Below are positions 18,441 through 27,172 of a stretch of DNA of 64,000 nt, one piece after another. The position numbers and the translations under genes are program-made. Source of the stretch: UBA1858 sp965262455 (GTDB taxonomy: Bacteria > Pseudomonadota > Gammaproteobacteria > UBA4575); NCBI GenBank assembly GCA_965262455.1, contig CBDHFH010000008.1:558001-622000 (forward strand), written 5' to 3'. Positions within the stretch are counted from its first letter, which is position 1. Each line of letters starts with the position of its first letter. The notes beneath the pieces were generated by a model. It did no database searches and was not told where the DNA came from. It was given only the letters and a program-made list of their open reading frames with translations.

Positions 18441-19082
18441 ATGAGCGAGTTAGAAGCGTCATCAAGTAATGTCGGCGAAGTATCTAATGCTGAACGCTTC
18501 GGTAGACAATCTCAAACAGCAGTTATTAAATATGCACTGATAGTCAATTTAATGATGTTCAGCCTTGAGTGTTATTACGGTTTCGTATCATCTTCAACAT
18601 CCCTGTTAGCAGATTCTTTTGACATGCTGGGCGATGCATCAGTTTACGCATTGACACTGCTTGCTTTCATGCAAGCTGATAAATTTAAAATAATCGCGGC
18701 TAAAGTTAAAGCCTATCTGATGGGTAGTTTTGGTTTGTTCATTTATTGCTATGCGCTATTTAAAATTTTTAATCCAATCGTCCCTGACTATGAAACGGTG
18801 AGTGTGCTTGGTGCGCTTGCACTCGTTGTAAACTTGAGTTGCTTTTACCTGTTAGCAAAATATCGCAATGAAGATATAAATATGCGTTCAGTATGGTTGT
18901 GCTCTAGGAATGATGTTATTGCAAATATTATGGTGATTTTATCTGCGATATTAATATGGCTTACAAGTAATCAATGGCCAGATATCGTAATAGGTATCTT
19001 GATTGGTACACTATTGTTGCATACCTCATTCGATATTATGCGACAAGCAAATGCAGATTCTGCAAGTCAAATAGCAACATAA
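18441..19082 (+). CDS. Short cation diffusion facilitator family transporter
   Basis: This 213-aa inner-membrane protein with five to six helices is preceded by a near-perfect ribosome site (GAGGAGGTAAG). The metal site residues of CDF proteins are recognisable in LLADSFDMLGD (helix 2) and SRNDVIANI (helix 5). It lacks the cytoplasmic C-terminal domain of the usual 290-aa CDF proteins, so it belongs to a short subgroup. Export of Zn, Co or another divalent metal is likely; specificity is unknown. Confidence 0.8.
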   Translation: MSELEASSSNVGEVSNAERFGRQSQTAVIKYALIVNLMMFSLECYYGFVSSSTSLLADSFDMLGDASVYALTLLAFMQADKFKIIAAKVKAYLMGSFGLFIYCYALFKIFNPIVPDYETVSVLGALALVVNLSCFYLLAKYRNEDINMRSVWLCSRNDVIANIMVILSAILIWLTSNQWPDIVIGILIGTLLLHTSFDIMRQANADSASQIAT

Positions 19083-19394
19083 ATTTGAATTGTTATTGCT
19101 TTCGTTCTTTGTTCAGAACAGTTTACGTTGAAATTAATACTCTAATAGACACTATTATTAATAACTTCAGTTTTAATACTTTTGAATAGTGATGAAGCAC
19201 TTATCCGCTAGTGATGAGTCTGTTGTCTATACTTTGAAGAAATAGGCTCAAATCTATTTCACCTAAACAATCAATATCTAAATAGCAAGTCTAAATTGTA
19301 TCGCATCGTCTGATGTAGAATACGGTCATTAGATTATCGCTTTGATGTAGATTATATTTAGCGTTAAATTAAAGGTTTTCTCAAAAGGATCATC
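19083..19394. other. Intergenic, 312 bases, nothing recognised
   Basis: This AT-rich gap lies between the CDF gene and the flavin reductase, both on the plus strand. No terminator-like hairpin with a T tract, no RNA gene and no open frame of note are visible. The AAAAGGATCATC before 19395 is the ribosome site of the next gene. Confidence 0.4.
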
Positions 19395-20003
19395 ATGAAA
19401 ATTGGAATTATCAGTGGTAGCCATAGAAATCCCTCACAAAGTGAAAAAGTGGCACACTATATGAAGCGCCGACTTAACCACTTAGGCGTCGACACATGGC
19501 TATATACATTAGCGAATAATCCCTTGCCTTTGTGGGATCAATCAATTTGGGAAGGAAATAAAGACTGGCAACAAATGTTGGAGCCATTAAAAAAGCAGCT
19601 CATTGAATGTGATGGATTCGTTGTGATTTCACCTGAATGGCATGGCCAGGTTCCCTCTGGGTTAAAAAATTTCTTTCTATTATTTAGCAATAAAGAACTA
19701 GGTCATAAACCAGCGATGCTGGTTGCAGTGTCTGCCGGGGATGGGGGTGCGTATCCTATCGCTGAGTTACGTATGAGTAGTTACAAGAATAATCGTATTT
19801 GTTACATTCCGGAGCATTTAATTGTGCGCAATGTGGAAAGCATATTCAATGAGAATCCTGATGATAATGATGCTAGATCACAAGCCTATTACGAAGAGCG
19901 CATTGACTGGGCCTTGCAAATTTTAACTGCTTATGCGGAAGCGTTAACGCCTATGCGCGCGAAGACGACAATCTTTCATGATAAATTTAATAATGGCATG
20001 TAA
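19395..20003 (+). CDS. NAD(P)H-dependent FMN reductase family protein
   Basis: This 202-aa protein has a flavodoxin-like fold. The N-terminal IGIISGSHRNPSQSEKVA is the phosphate-binding loop of FMN reductases, and SPEWHGQVPSGLKNFF is the family's second FMN-contact block (usually PEYNGSxPxxLKNA). It is cytoplasmic and expected to reduce quinones, azo compounds or flavin with NAD(P)H. The changed WHGQ residues at the flavin edge suggest altered substrate choice. It is a single-gene transcript with its own ribosome site. Confidence 0.82.
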   Translation: MKIGIISGSHRNPSQSEKVAHYMKRRLNHLGVDTWLYTLANNPLPLWDQSIWEGNKDWQQMLEPLKKQLIECDGFVVISPEWHGQVPSGLKNFFLLFSNKELGHKPAMLVAVSAGDGGAYPIAELRMSSYKNNRICYIPEHLIVRNVESIFNENPDDNDARSQAYYEERIDWALQILTAYAEALTPMRAKTTIFHDKFNNGM

Positions 20004-20129
20004 GTCTCAAACAGCTCAACCCTAATAAATTTCAATTGTTTACATCAAATTCGTTCTATATGCTCTTAATAAAGTAAATAATAACGACATCTACGCTAGA
20101 TAGTATGATGAGTAAATACTAATCTCCAC

Positions 20130-20729
20130 ATGTACTTGCTTATGCTAATACGTCCTATTAATGTCTTCTTCAAAAGCATTTTCGCAATTACTTTGTTGTT
20201 TGGTTTCAAGGCATATGCTGCGCCTGTGACCTGGACAATTTCTAATAGCGCGCACCTGCAGGGTAGTTTTAACTATGATGCAGATTCCAATACGTATTCT
20301 GATTTTAATGTCACGTCTTTACAAACTAATATTGATTTTTCACAGAGTGTCACGGGAATTGATTTAGGCACGTTAGAGTTGATTGTCGAGCCTTCACAAC
20401 CGGGTGGTACTAGCATCATGGTGTTAGTGCAAGTAAATGAATTTGTCGGTTTTAATCAATCCACTGCTGAATTTGATTGCTCATTATTGACTATAAAATT
20501 CGCCAGTCCAATCACAAATAATGGTGGCGATGTGGTGATCGAATCTAGTCAGGAAGATGCATATTCTGATTTTAATTGTATTTCAACAAGTAACACATAT
20601 TTCTTCGATGAGGGGCAGATTTCCTCAAGCCAAATCAGTCAGGTCGATGTACCAATGCCTTTATGGGCAGTAGTGATATTGGCAGTTATCATATATATGC
20701 TAGGTAGAAATTATCTTCTCAAATTATAA
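20130..20729 (+). CDS. Secreted protein with PMPLW-type C-terminal sorting tail
   Basis: This 199-aa protein has a signal peptide (FFKSIFAITLLFGFKAYA). The mature domain (WTISNSAHLQGSFNYD...) reads like a small beta-sandwich often seen in PEP-CTERM proteins, where a GSFxYD segment is common. It ends with PMPLW, a hydrophobic helix (AVVILAVIIYML) and GRNYLLKL. It is convergent with the next gene, with 22 bases between stops. The function is unknown; surface anchoring or tail removal by an exosortase-like enzyme is inferred. Confidence 0.7.
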   Translation: MYLLMLIRPINVFFKSIFAITLLFGFKAYAAPVTWTISNSAHLQGSFNYDADSNTYSDFNVTSLQTNIDFSQSVTGIDLGTLELIVEPSQPGGTSIMVLVQVNEFVGFNQSTAEFDCSLLTIKFASPITNNGGDVVIESSQEDAYSDFNCISTSNTYFFDEGQISSSQISQVDVPMPLWAVVILAVIIYMLGRNYLLKL

Positions 20730-20751
20730 AGTGCCAGTGTGTTGTATTGCT

Positions 20752-22179
20752 TTATTTAGAGCTGACGAATTTTCTTTCTAAATATATGCCCATTATTAAA
20801 AATACCATTGTTAGTGTCATATAAAACCAAAGTGGAAGCGGGACATTTACACTAAGTTGGCTGATGGAACATCCATCTGCATTACTGGTTTCATCTGTTG
20901 GCGTATTAGGGCATTGATCAATATCGTCAGGGACACCATCATTATCGGTATCAGTCGAATCAATATCGATTAAAAAGATTTGCCCATCAGTAAAGTCGAC
21001 AATATATACATTGCCATCTGCATCTTCTCCAAATGACGCAATTCTGTTGATATTCACTGAGGTATTAAATAAGTTGGTCAAGTCAGTAAAGTCAGTAAAA
21101 TTGGTGCCATCATGCGTCGTTGGATTCGACCCATCAAACTTTAAAGACCAAATTCTTTCGCTGATAAAATCTGCAAACAAATAGTGCCCTTGTAAGCTAA
21201 GGATAGGACCCCTATAAACATACCCCCCAGTAATTGAAAATCCTTCATTAGTGCCGCTACCATGGGTATATTCATAAATAGGATCGACTGAAGGTACTGG
21301 GGCAGGACCGCCCACGCCACCTGTAGGAGTAGCGATTGTGCCTTCACGCAATCGCCATCCATAATTTTCCATGCCAGAGCTAGAACTGAGCTGCACATTA
21401 ACTTCTTCACGTGCATCTTCACCTACATCCGCAATATAGAAATTTCCATTCGCTCGATCAAAACTACAACGCCAAGGATTGCGTAATCCATATGACCAAA
21501 TTTCATCGGCGCCCGCTGAATTCGCATATGGATTTGAATTAGGAATGGCATAGTTGCGTGTGGCATCCATGGGAAAATCATCGTTATTTATGTCAATACG
21601 AATGACTTTTCCAAGCAATGTACTAATGTCTTGAGCACTGTTATTGGGGTCATTGGGGTTAGCGCCATCACCTGAGCATAAATATAAAAAACCATCAGGT
21701 CCAAATCCCATCCAGCCACCATTATGATTCAGAGTAGGTTGTGAAAAAGATAATATTGTCTGTACACTAAGTGCATCTGCGAGATTAGGATTGGATGTAT
21801 TGACTGTGTATCGTCTTATTTCTGAGTTGCCGCTTGAATTTGTAACATAAACATAAAAAATGCCATTTGATTGGTAATCAGGGTGAAAGGCTAAGCTTAA
21901 CAAACCACCTTCTGAGCTAGTATCTAATCCGGTGACTGTCAGGAATGGAGTAGCAAGTACGTTCCTGGTAGCGCGTTCAATAATTTTGATTTCACCTGAT
22001 GACTTTTCAATGACGAATACACGTGTCGTGTCATTGGGCGGGGCAGTGAGATATAACGGTTGTGTAAAGCCTGAGGCATACTCTACAACTTCAAACCCAA
22101 ATGCATTGTTAGAAATTTTTAATATACATAATGAGAAGATTATAATAAGGGTTTTAATGGCATTTTTATTCATTATCAC
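20752..22179 (-). CDS. Secreted glucose/sorbosone dehydrogenase-like protein with C-terminal sorting tail
   Basis: This 475-aa protein has a signal peptide, then a six-bladed propeller typical of PQQ-dependent soluble aldose sugar dehydrogenases (about residues 30-395): EGGLLSLAFHPDY, LNHNGGWMGFGPDG, SYGLRNPWRCSFD, DVGEDAREEVN. A thrombospondin type 3-like calcium repeat (DTDNDGVPDDIDQCP) follows. The tail is PLPLW, a hydrophobic helix and ERKFVSSK. It may oxidise sugars or other alcohols in the periplasm or on the cell surface; PQQ use is inferred from the family. Confidence 0.85.
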   Translation of the reverse strand: MIMNKNAIKTLIIIFSLCILKISNNAFGFEVVEYASGFTQPLYLTAPPNDTTRVFVIEKSSGEIKIIERATRNVLATPFLTVTGLDTSSEGGLLSLAFHPDYQSNGIFYVYVTNSSGNSEIRRYTVNTSNPNLADALSVQTILSFSQPTLNHNGGWMGFGPDGFLYLCSGDGANPNDPNNSAQDISTLLGKVIRIDINNDDFPMDATRNYAIPNSNPYANSAGADEIWSYGLRNPWRCSFDRANGNFYIADVGEDAREEVNVQLSSSSGMENYGWRLREGTIATPTGGVGGPAPVPSVDPIYEYTHGSGTNEGFSITGGYVYRGPILSLQGHYLFADFISERIWSLKFDGSNPTTHDGTNFTDFTDLTNLFNTSVNINRIASFGEDADGNVYIVDFTDGQIFLIDIDSTDTDNDGVPDDIDQCPNTPTDETSNADGCSISQLSVNVPLPLWFYMTLTMVFLIMGIYLERKFVSSK

Positions 22180-22419
22180 TCAGCGACAAAATCTTAGACA
22201 GATTTGGATTATAAGCAAGTCAGAATTAGCTTGCTTGGTGTAACTCACTGATAATTTATTTTTGGTAAAAAGTTTTGTCTTTGAACAAATATAAACAGCT
22301 CCTAAGAAGCAGCCGAAATAATATATTTCAGAAAATTTAGCGAGATGTGCTATTAACGTTGCATTTGAAACAAAAGATTAACTTTGTTGTAATTCTGTTT
22401 CAATATATTTGATCAGAGA

Positions 22420-22446
22420 GGACACTCTTATAAAAGAAGAGTGTCC
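22420..22446 (-). terminator. Hairpin downstream of the aminotransferase gene
   Basis: GGACACTCTT and AAGAGTGTCC form a perfect 10-bp stem with a 7-base loop, 30 bases after the aminotransferase stop. The position suits a transcription terminator, but the T tract is weak on either strand, so termination efficiency is uncertain. Confidence 0.55.
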
Positions 22447-22476
22447 TTAAAGCATATGTTTTAGCGAATTGATGTT

Positions 22477-23853
22477 TTATCTACCGTAAACATCAATGCC
22501 TGGTAATGGACGATGATACTTCACTAGTTCAGCATACTTCGCTGAAGCAGCAGCGATACCTTTCGCACTATCAGCAGGAACACCAGCTTCATCGATAGCA
22601 TGCAAGAACGCAATCGAGGCAATCAGCGCATGTTGAGGTTGAATACCACCAGTGGCGCATAGTCGCCAACCCATATCAGGATAGCCAGGAATTGCAGCAG
22701 CTTCCACGGCATGTTTGAAGTACATAATACTAAGTACTTCCATGATCTTTTGCTCTCCGTAGCCTTCAGGTGCACGAATGGCGGTGACAGCATTTGATGC
22801 AAGACTCATGTCTTTTGTCACCAATTTGAAACCGGCGCCAAGTACCGCAGCACGGAAAATTTCAGAACATTCTTTATGACGTTCACATACACGATCAATG
22901 CCCTCAATGGCGATACTGTCTAATGCCACCGCAAATTGAGCATAGTTGCTTGGCGTTTCGATATGCAATCCGTGTGTATCCATCGCTTCAATGATTTTAC
23001 CCAGATTGAGGTAATGTTGGCTTTTAACCTGATTTGCTTCTTTTAACTGTTTCTCTGACTCAAGAATCTTTTCGACCGCTTTTGGGCTGAGTGTAATCAT
23101 GCCAATTCCCGGTGTTCCCATGATCCCTTTTTGACTACAGCCGACTAGCATGTCGATACCCATGTCTTTCATAGAGCATGGCATGCTGCCAATTGAAGAA
23201 ATACCGTCAATCACAAGCAGTGCTGGATGGTTCAATTCATCTAGCATGTTGCGGAGCTTCTTAGGATCGATAGTAACGCCCGCGGCAGTTTCATTTTGCG
23301 GTGCCATCACTAGCTTGATTTTATGATCGGTATCGTTTTGTAAAATTTCTTTTGCTTTTGCATAGGGTAGGTCGTCGCCCAAATCGCACTGCAATCGAAT
23401 TGCCTTTCTGCCAATGTTTTCAACACAATTTCCCATCGCCATACTGAACCAACCAATTTCCATGGTAAGTATGACTGGAGTATCAGAGTCTTTCTCGTCA
23501 GGAGTTCGGCACGAGCCTGCCGCTGCTTCAGTTGCAGCCGTGCCTGAGCCCGTGAAGAAGATTGATTTACCACCTTCCTGTAATCCCACCATTTTGCCGT
23601 ATTCATCTCTTACCGATGCAAAAAACTTGGCTACACCGGGTCCACGCATACCGCGGGTTTGATTTGATGAAAATTGAGACACTAACTCGGAGCCAAACGC
23701 TGGGCCTGGTGTTACGTTGATAATTTTATTGTGCGGTGACCAGACGTAAGGCTTATCGTTAATAAAGTCGACATCAGAGGCTTCCATCTGATTGGTTTCG
23801 ATTAGGCGTCTAAGCCCGGAAAGTGGTGAAATTAATTCATTCGTCATTTTCAA
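22477..23853 (-). CDS. Class V aminotransferase (alanine/serine-glyoxylate aminotransferase-like)
   Basis: This 458-aa cytoplasmic PLP enzyme of fold type I has the class V pattern. Recognisable blocks are NVTPGPAFG, FTGSGTAATEAA (phosphate-binding), APQNETAAGV, LVIDGISSIGSMP (Asp of the pyridine nitrogen) and GCSQKGIMGTPG (PLP lysine). Related enzymes transfer amino groups to glyoxylate or act on phosphoserine-like substrates. The family is longer than typical SGAT (about 400 aa). It is a single-gene unit with no informative neighbours, so the substrate is open. Confidence 0.75.
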   Translation of the reverse strand: MKMTNELISPLSGLRRLIETNQMEASDVDFINDKPYVWSPHNKIINVTPGPAFGSELVSQFSSNQTRGMRGPGVAKFFASVRDEYGKMVGLQEGGKSIFFTGSGTAATEAAAGSCRTPDEKDSDTPVILTMEIGWFSMAMGNCVENIGRKAIRLQCDLGDDLPYAKAKEILQNDTDHKIKLVMAPQNETAAGVTIDPKKLRNMLDELNHPALLVIDGISSIGSMPCSMKDMGIDMLVGCSQKGIMGTPGIGMITLSPKAVEKILESEKQLKEANQVKSQHYLNLGKIIEAMDTHGLHIETPSNYAQFAVALDSIAIEGIDRVCERHKECSEIFRAAVLGAGFKLVTKDMSLASNAVTAIRAPEGYGEQKIMEVLSIMYFKHAVEAAAIPGYPDMGWRLCATGGIQPQHALIASIAFLHAIDEAGVPADSAKGIAAASAKYAELVKYHRPLPGIDVYGR

Positions 23854-24442
23854 ATATCCCTAAGAATTTACATATGTATTGCAGATAATTAACTAAAGGC
23901 CAAACGGGTCGAAAATCTGACAATCAATAAGCGAATTGACTGCCGTCGATAATCTCTATAAATATGGGCATAACTAAAGATGCTATGCCTTATTTAGCAC
24001 TTGTTTATGTGGCTAATTTACTGAACGGGCGATGATATCATACTAATCTCCCTAGAAAAGATAGATATCTCCGTTTTTAGTGTGCTTGTATTGGTTATCA
24101 CAAGACAAACAAAAAACAATATCAGAAGGTTGGCATTTAGGCATGTTCTACAAGCAATGGAAAATATGCGCCCATAGAAATTTATACGATCAAAGCGCTC
24201 ATTCCCTTGGCTACCAGTATAGGGATGAGTAAGAACGGCATATTCAGGTTATGCAAAACATCTATGTAGAAACGTAAACCACTGGATAGAAAAACGAAAT
24301 AATAACATTAAATACAATAACTTAACTTATATTATTAAAGTATTCTATAATATTAAAATTGATTTAAATGCGATTATTCAACGTGCATTTTCAGTAACAA
24401 TATAGTCACTGCTTCAAAAATAGTTTGTTACAGTTTCTTCTT
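23854..24442. other. Intergenic, 589 bases, no gene called
   Basis: This gap lies between two minus-strand genes. On the minus strand at about 24187-24300 an open stretch encodes a hydrophobic 35-40 residue segment (MPFLLIPILVAKGMSALIV before its stop) with no good ribosome site. It may be a small membrane protein or a gene remnant; I do not call it. No RNA gene or repeat is evident. Confidence 0.35.
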
Positions 24443-24934
24443 CTACTCTAAATCTTCCTTCCATATTGGCACCATCGAGCTCCAGATACCATCACGTGTT
24501 AAGCGGTGAAAAATAGCCGCGCCAATATGTAAGCCAATCACCAGGTAGCTTGTAGTCACAGACAGCTCATGCAAACCAATCACAATATTCATTGTTAAAC
24601 CACTTTTAATGCCATATCCATACAAAGCGCCAATCATTAATCCTGATATCGCGATCATAGATAAACTGGCATACATTGTTAAATGAGCGCCACGCGCAAA
24701 ACGCTTGATAATTTGTGAAGTGTTTTCTGGTAACGCAGAGGGTCTAGTTAGGTGCATGTAAATAAATCGTGCAATCAACAGCACAAGAAATACAGAAGCA
24801 AACACCATTTCAAATTGCAGTAAAGAATACTCTTCTAGCTGTTCAACATTGTCGAGTTGTTTGGTGAGCGCATAGAGAAAAACACCTATAAACCCCCAAT
24901 GCAAAATTTTTGCTGTCAAGCAATGTGACTTCAC
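24443..24934 (-). CDS. Cytochrome b561 family membrane protein
   Basis: This 163-aa protein has four transmembrane helices and the histidines expected to ligate two b-type haems: ILHWGF near the N-terminus, GAHLTMY in helix 2 and GLHELS / GLHIGAAIFH in helices 3-4. It starts at GTG (24934). Proteobacterial b561 proteins pass electrons from the quinone pool, for instance to superoxide or as partners of periplasmic enzymes. There is no neighbouring redox partner. Confidence 0.85.
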   Translation of the reverse strand: MKSHCLTAKILHWGFIGVFLYALTKQLDNVEQLEEYSLLQFEMVFASVFLVLLIARFIYMHLTRPSALPENTSQIIKRFARGAHLTMYASLSMIAISGLMIGALYGYGIKSGLTMNIVIGLHELSVTTSYLVIGLHIGAAIFHRLTRDGIWSSMVPIWKEDLE

Positions 24935-25199
24935 TTATTGTGAAGATGCTAACTTATTAGTTTTTAGTGGAGTTTTCATCAATAAAGAGTAGATGTTATT
25001 GACTTTATATTACAACCTTAAATGAGCATGCTGCTAGTTCAAATGAATACTCTGTTTTTAGAGAATAACAGTCGCACAATAATAGTGCGAATGGTGATGT
25101 GAAACTGATGATGTTAGGTTGAAATATAAGCGTGAACAAATTTATACTACAAATTTACGCTTGTTAGTATGGGCTTTACGAATTGAGATCAGTCTCACA

Positions 25200-25625
25200 A
25201 TGGTAAGTAAATTACTCATATTTACACTATGCGTACTAATTTATAGTGTTTGTTCATTTTCATGGAGTGGACAAGCCCTTGATCTCGATAGGGAATTAGC
25301 CAGTGAAGGCTATATTACAATTTCATGGAAAGATCGTTTTCAATCGGCACCGAATACAATACAAGTTGCACTTGATGCCTCATTCACTCAGCTTGTTCGT
25401 GAAATAAAATTAATTGATCAGGAGTCAGTCCATCTAAGTGGGTTTGACAACGGCATGTATTATGTACGTTTAATTGAAACTCACACTAATCAAGCGAGTC
25501 AGCCGTCGACATTTACAGTTCAACATCGCAATCTGAGTGATGCCCTTAAATTCTTCTCGTTGGGCATGATTTTATTTGTATTACTTATTTTCATGCTTAC
25601 AAGATTCAACTATCAATCTGATTAG
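25200..25625 (+). CDS. Secreted FN3-like protein with C-terminal membrane anchor
   Basis: I choose the start at 25200 because it opens a signal peptide (KLLIFTLCVLIYSVCSFSW); the frame from 25119 adds 27 residues. The protein is then about 141 aa: a fibronectin type III-like beta domain (YITISWKDR, IQVALDASF, GMYYVRLIE) facing the periplasm and a C-terminal helix (SLGMILFVLLIFMLT). Its stop is three bases before the symporter start, so it is co-transcribed with the transport/carbamoyl cluster. Function is unknown; an accessory part of the transporter is possible. Confidence 0.7.
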   Translation: MVSKLLIFTLCVLIYSVCSFSWSGQALDLDRELASEGYITISWKDRFQSAPNTIQVALDASFTQLVREIKLIDQESVHLSGFDNGMYYVRLIETHTNQASQPSTFTVQHRNLSDALKFFSLGMILFVLLIFMLTRFNYQSD

Positions 25626-25628
25626 CTT

Positions 25629-27053
25629 ATGGCGACCACTTACATTTCAACTCAATCAGCGATCTTTATTTTAATCGCTTTTGGGATAATCTGGATTTTG
25701 TTTGGATGGTGGTTAGGGCACCGCAATCGAACCCTTGATGATTTTATGTTGGCAGGTAGGAGTGTTGGCTTGGCGCTAGCAGCTGCAACGTCGATGGCAA
25801 CATGGATCACAAGTAACACAACATTGGTGGCGCCGCAATTAACCTATCAATTTGGTATCTGGGGCATGATTGGCTACTCAATGGCTGCGTTAGGCTTAAT
25901 CCTTTTTGCACCGATGGCAAAACGAATTAAGTCATTAATGCCAGATGGCTACACATGTGGTGACTTCATTCGAATGCGTTATGGCGCGTTTGCCTGGGTT
26001 ATCTTTCTTATTGTGTCTTTCTTTTATGCAATTGGATGGTTAGTTAGTCTGGGTATGGCTGGAGGCATCTTACTGCAATCATTGAGTGGGCTTGATTATC
26101 ACATCGGCATGAGTGCAATTTTGTTTATATGCATTGCCTATACGTTATTAGGTGGTTTGCGTGCAGTGATAGCAACTGATTACATTCAAACAATTATTAT
26201 TTTACTTGGCATTATATTTATAGCTTATGTCTGTATGCGAGATGTTGGCCTGGAAAATATTTATCAAAGCGTTTCTAGTGAGCAACCAGCCTTGCTTAAT
26301 TTACTCTTTCCTGCCGCCATTATGTTTTTATTTAATAACATTTTCTTTGGCATTGGCGAAATTTTTCATTCAAATGTTTGGTGGTCTAGAGCGTTTGCAT
26401 TTCGCGAAGGTGTTGGTAAAAAAGCCTACTTAATTGCTGGATTGATGTGGTTACCTATACCAATTGCAACAGGATTTATCGCGCTTGCGGCAACGTATTT
26501 AAATATCTATCCCGCCAGTCCTGATATGGTAGGGCCGTTAGTTGCAGCAAAATTACTTGGTAGTGTTGGTGCGATATTTGTATTTATAGTTGTTTTTTCT
26601 GCACTCGCCTCCAGCATGGATTCATTACTCGCTGCGACAAGTGATCTACTTACTCAAGATGTCTATCATAAGATGATAAATAAACATGCGGATAATCAGC
26701 ATTTACTAAAAGCAAGTAAGTTTATAATTTTATTATTAGGTGTTGTTACCTGGTTGTTATGTTTGCCGCGTATAACAACATTGGGTGAGTTATTAAATTT
26801 CACCGGTGCGTTTGTAGCTAGCACGATATGGCCCATTGTTTTTGGCTTATATCAAACTCGACTGTCAGGATCATTTGCAGGTGCAGCAATGCTGTTTGGA
26901 ACACTGTGTGGATTAATCGCATATTTCACTATCGGTTTTTATGTGGCGGCACTCTTTTCATGCTTGGTCTCACTGGTATTTTGTCTCATAGGGCTAGCAT
27001 TGAAAGATGATCAATTTGAATGGAGTAAATTATCTATGGTTAAGTCATTATGA
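25629..27053 (+). CDS. Sodium:solute symporter (SSS family)
   Basis: This 474-aa inner-membrane protein has about 13 helices. The N-terminal LDDFMLAGRSVGLALAAATSMATWI is the SSS signature region (sodium-site helix 1), and YTLLGGLRAVIATDYIQ is the family's helix 5 signature. Members import sugars, amino acids, proline, pantothenate or osmolytes with Na+. Its stop overlaps the start of the 40-aa peptide (ATGA), and a carbamoyltransferase and AsnB-like gene follow. Uptake of the product of those enzymes, or a precursor, is a reasonable inference. Confidence 0.88.
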   Translation: MATTYISTQSAIFILIAFGIIWILFGWWLGHRNRTLDDFMLAGRSVGLALAAATSMATWITSNTTLVAPQLTYQFGIWGMIGYSMAALGLILFAPMAKRIKSLMPDGYTCGDFIRMRYGAFAWVIFLIVSFFYAIGWLVSLGMAGGILLQSLSGLDYHIGMSAILFICIAYTLLGGLRAVIATDYIQTIIILLGIIFIAYVCMRDVGLENIYQSVSSEQPALLNLLFPAAIMFLFNNIFFGIGEIFHSNVWWSRAFAFREGVGKKAYLIAGLMWLPIPIATGFIALAATYLNIYPASPDMVGPLVAAKLLGSVGAIFVFIVVFSALASSMDSLLAATSDLLTQDVYHKMINKHADNQHLLKASKFIILLLGVVTWLLCLPRITTLGELLNFTGAFVASTIWPIVFGLYQTRLSGSFAGAAMLFGTLCGLIAYFTIGFYVAALFSCLVSLVFCLIGLALKDDQFEWSKLSMVKSL

Positions 27054-27172
27054 TGATTGATTCACTAGTGTTTAGTTTAATTGTAAGTGTGGCCTTATTA
27101 ATCGTAGTGGTGACACCGATAGCACTAATATACATGTTATTTATTGACTGGAAACGAAAGGACTTATGGTGA
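27050..27172 (+). CDS. Small single-span membrane peptide, translationally coupled
   Basis: This 40-aa frame starts at an ATG overlapping the symporter stop and ends 7 bases inside the carbamoyltransferase gene. It encodes one helix (VFSLIVSVALLIVVVTPIAL) followed by a basic end (DWKRKDLW), the layout of small SSS-associated subunits such as the short proteins found with some symporters. The overlaps at both ends argue that it is translated. Homologues were not checked. Confidence 0.65.
   Translation: MMIDSLVFSLIVSVALLIVVVTPIALIYMLFIDWKRKDLW

Noticed and set aside
24187..24300. Hydrophobic minus-strand mini-frame in the 23.9-24.4 kb gap
   Set aside because: No ribosome site and no recognisable family; hydrophobic frames arise easily in AT-rich DNA.
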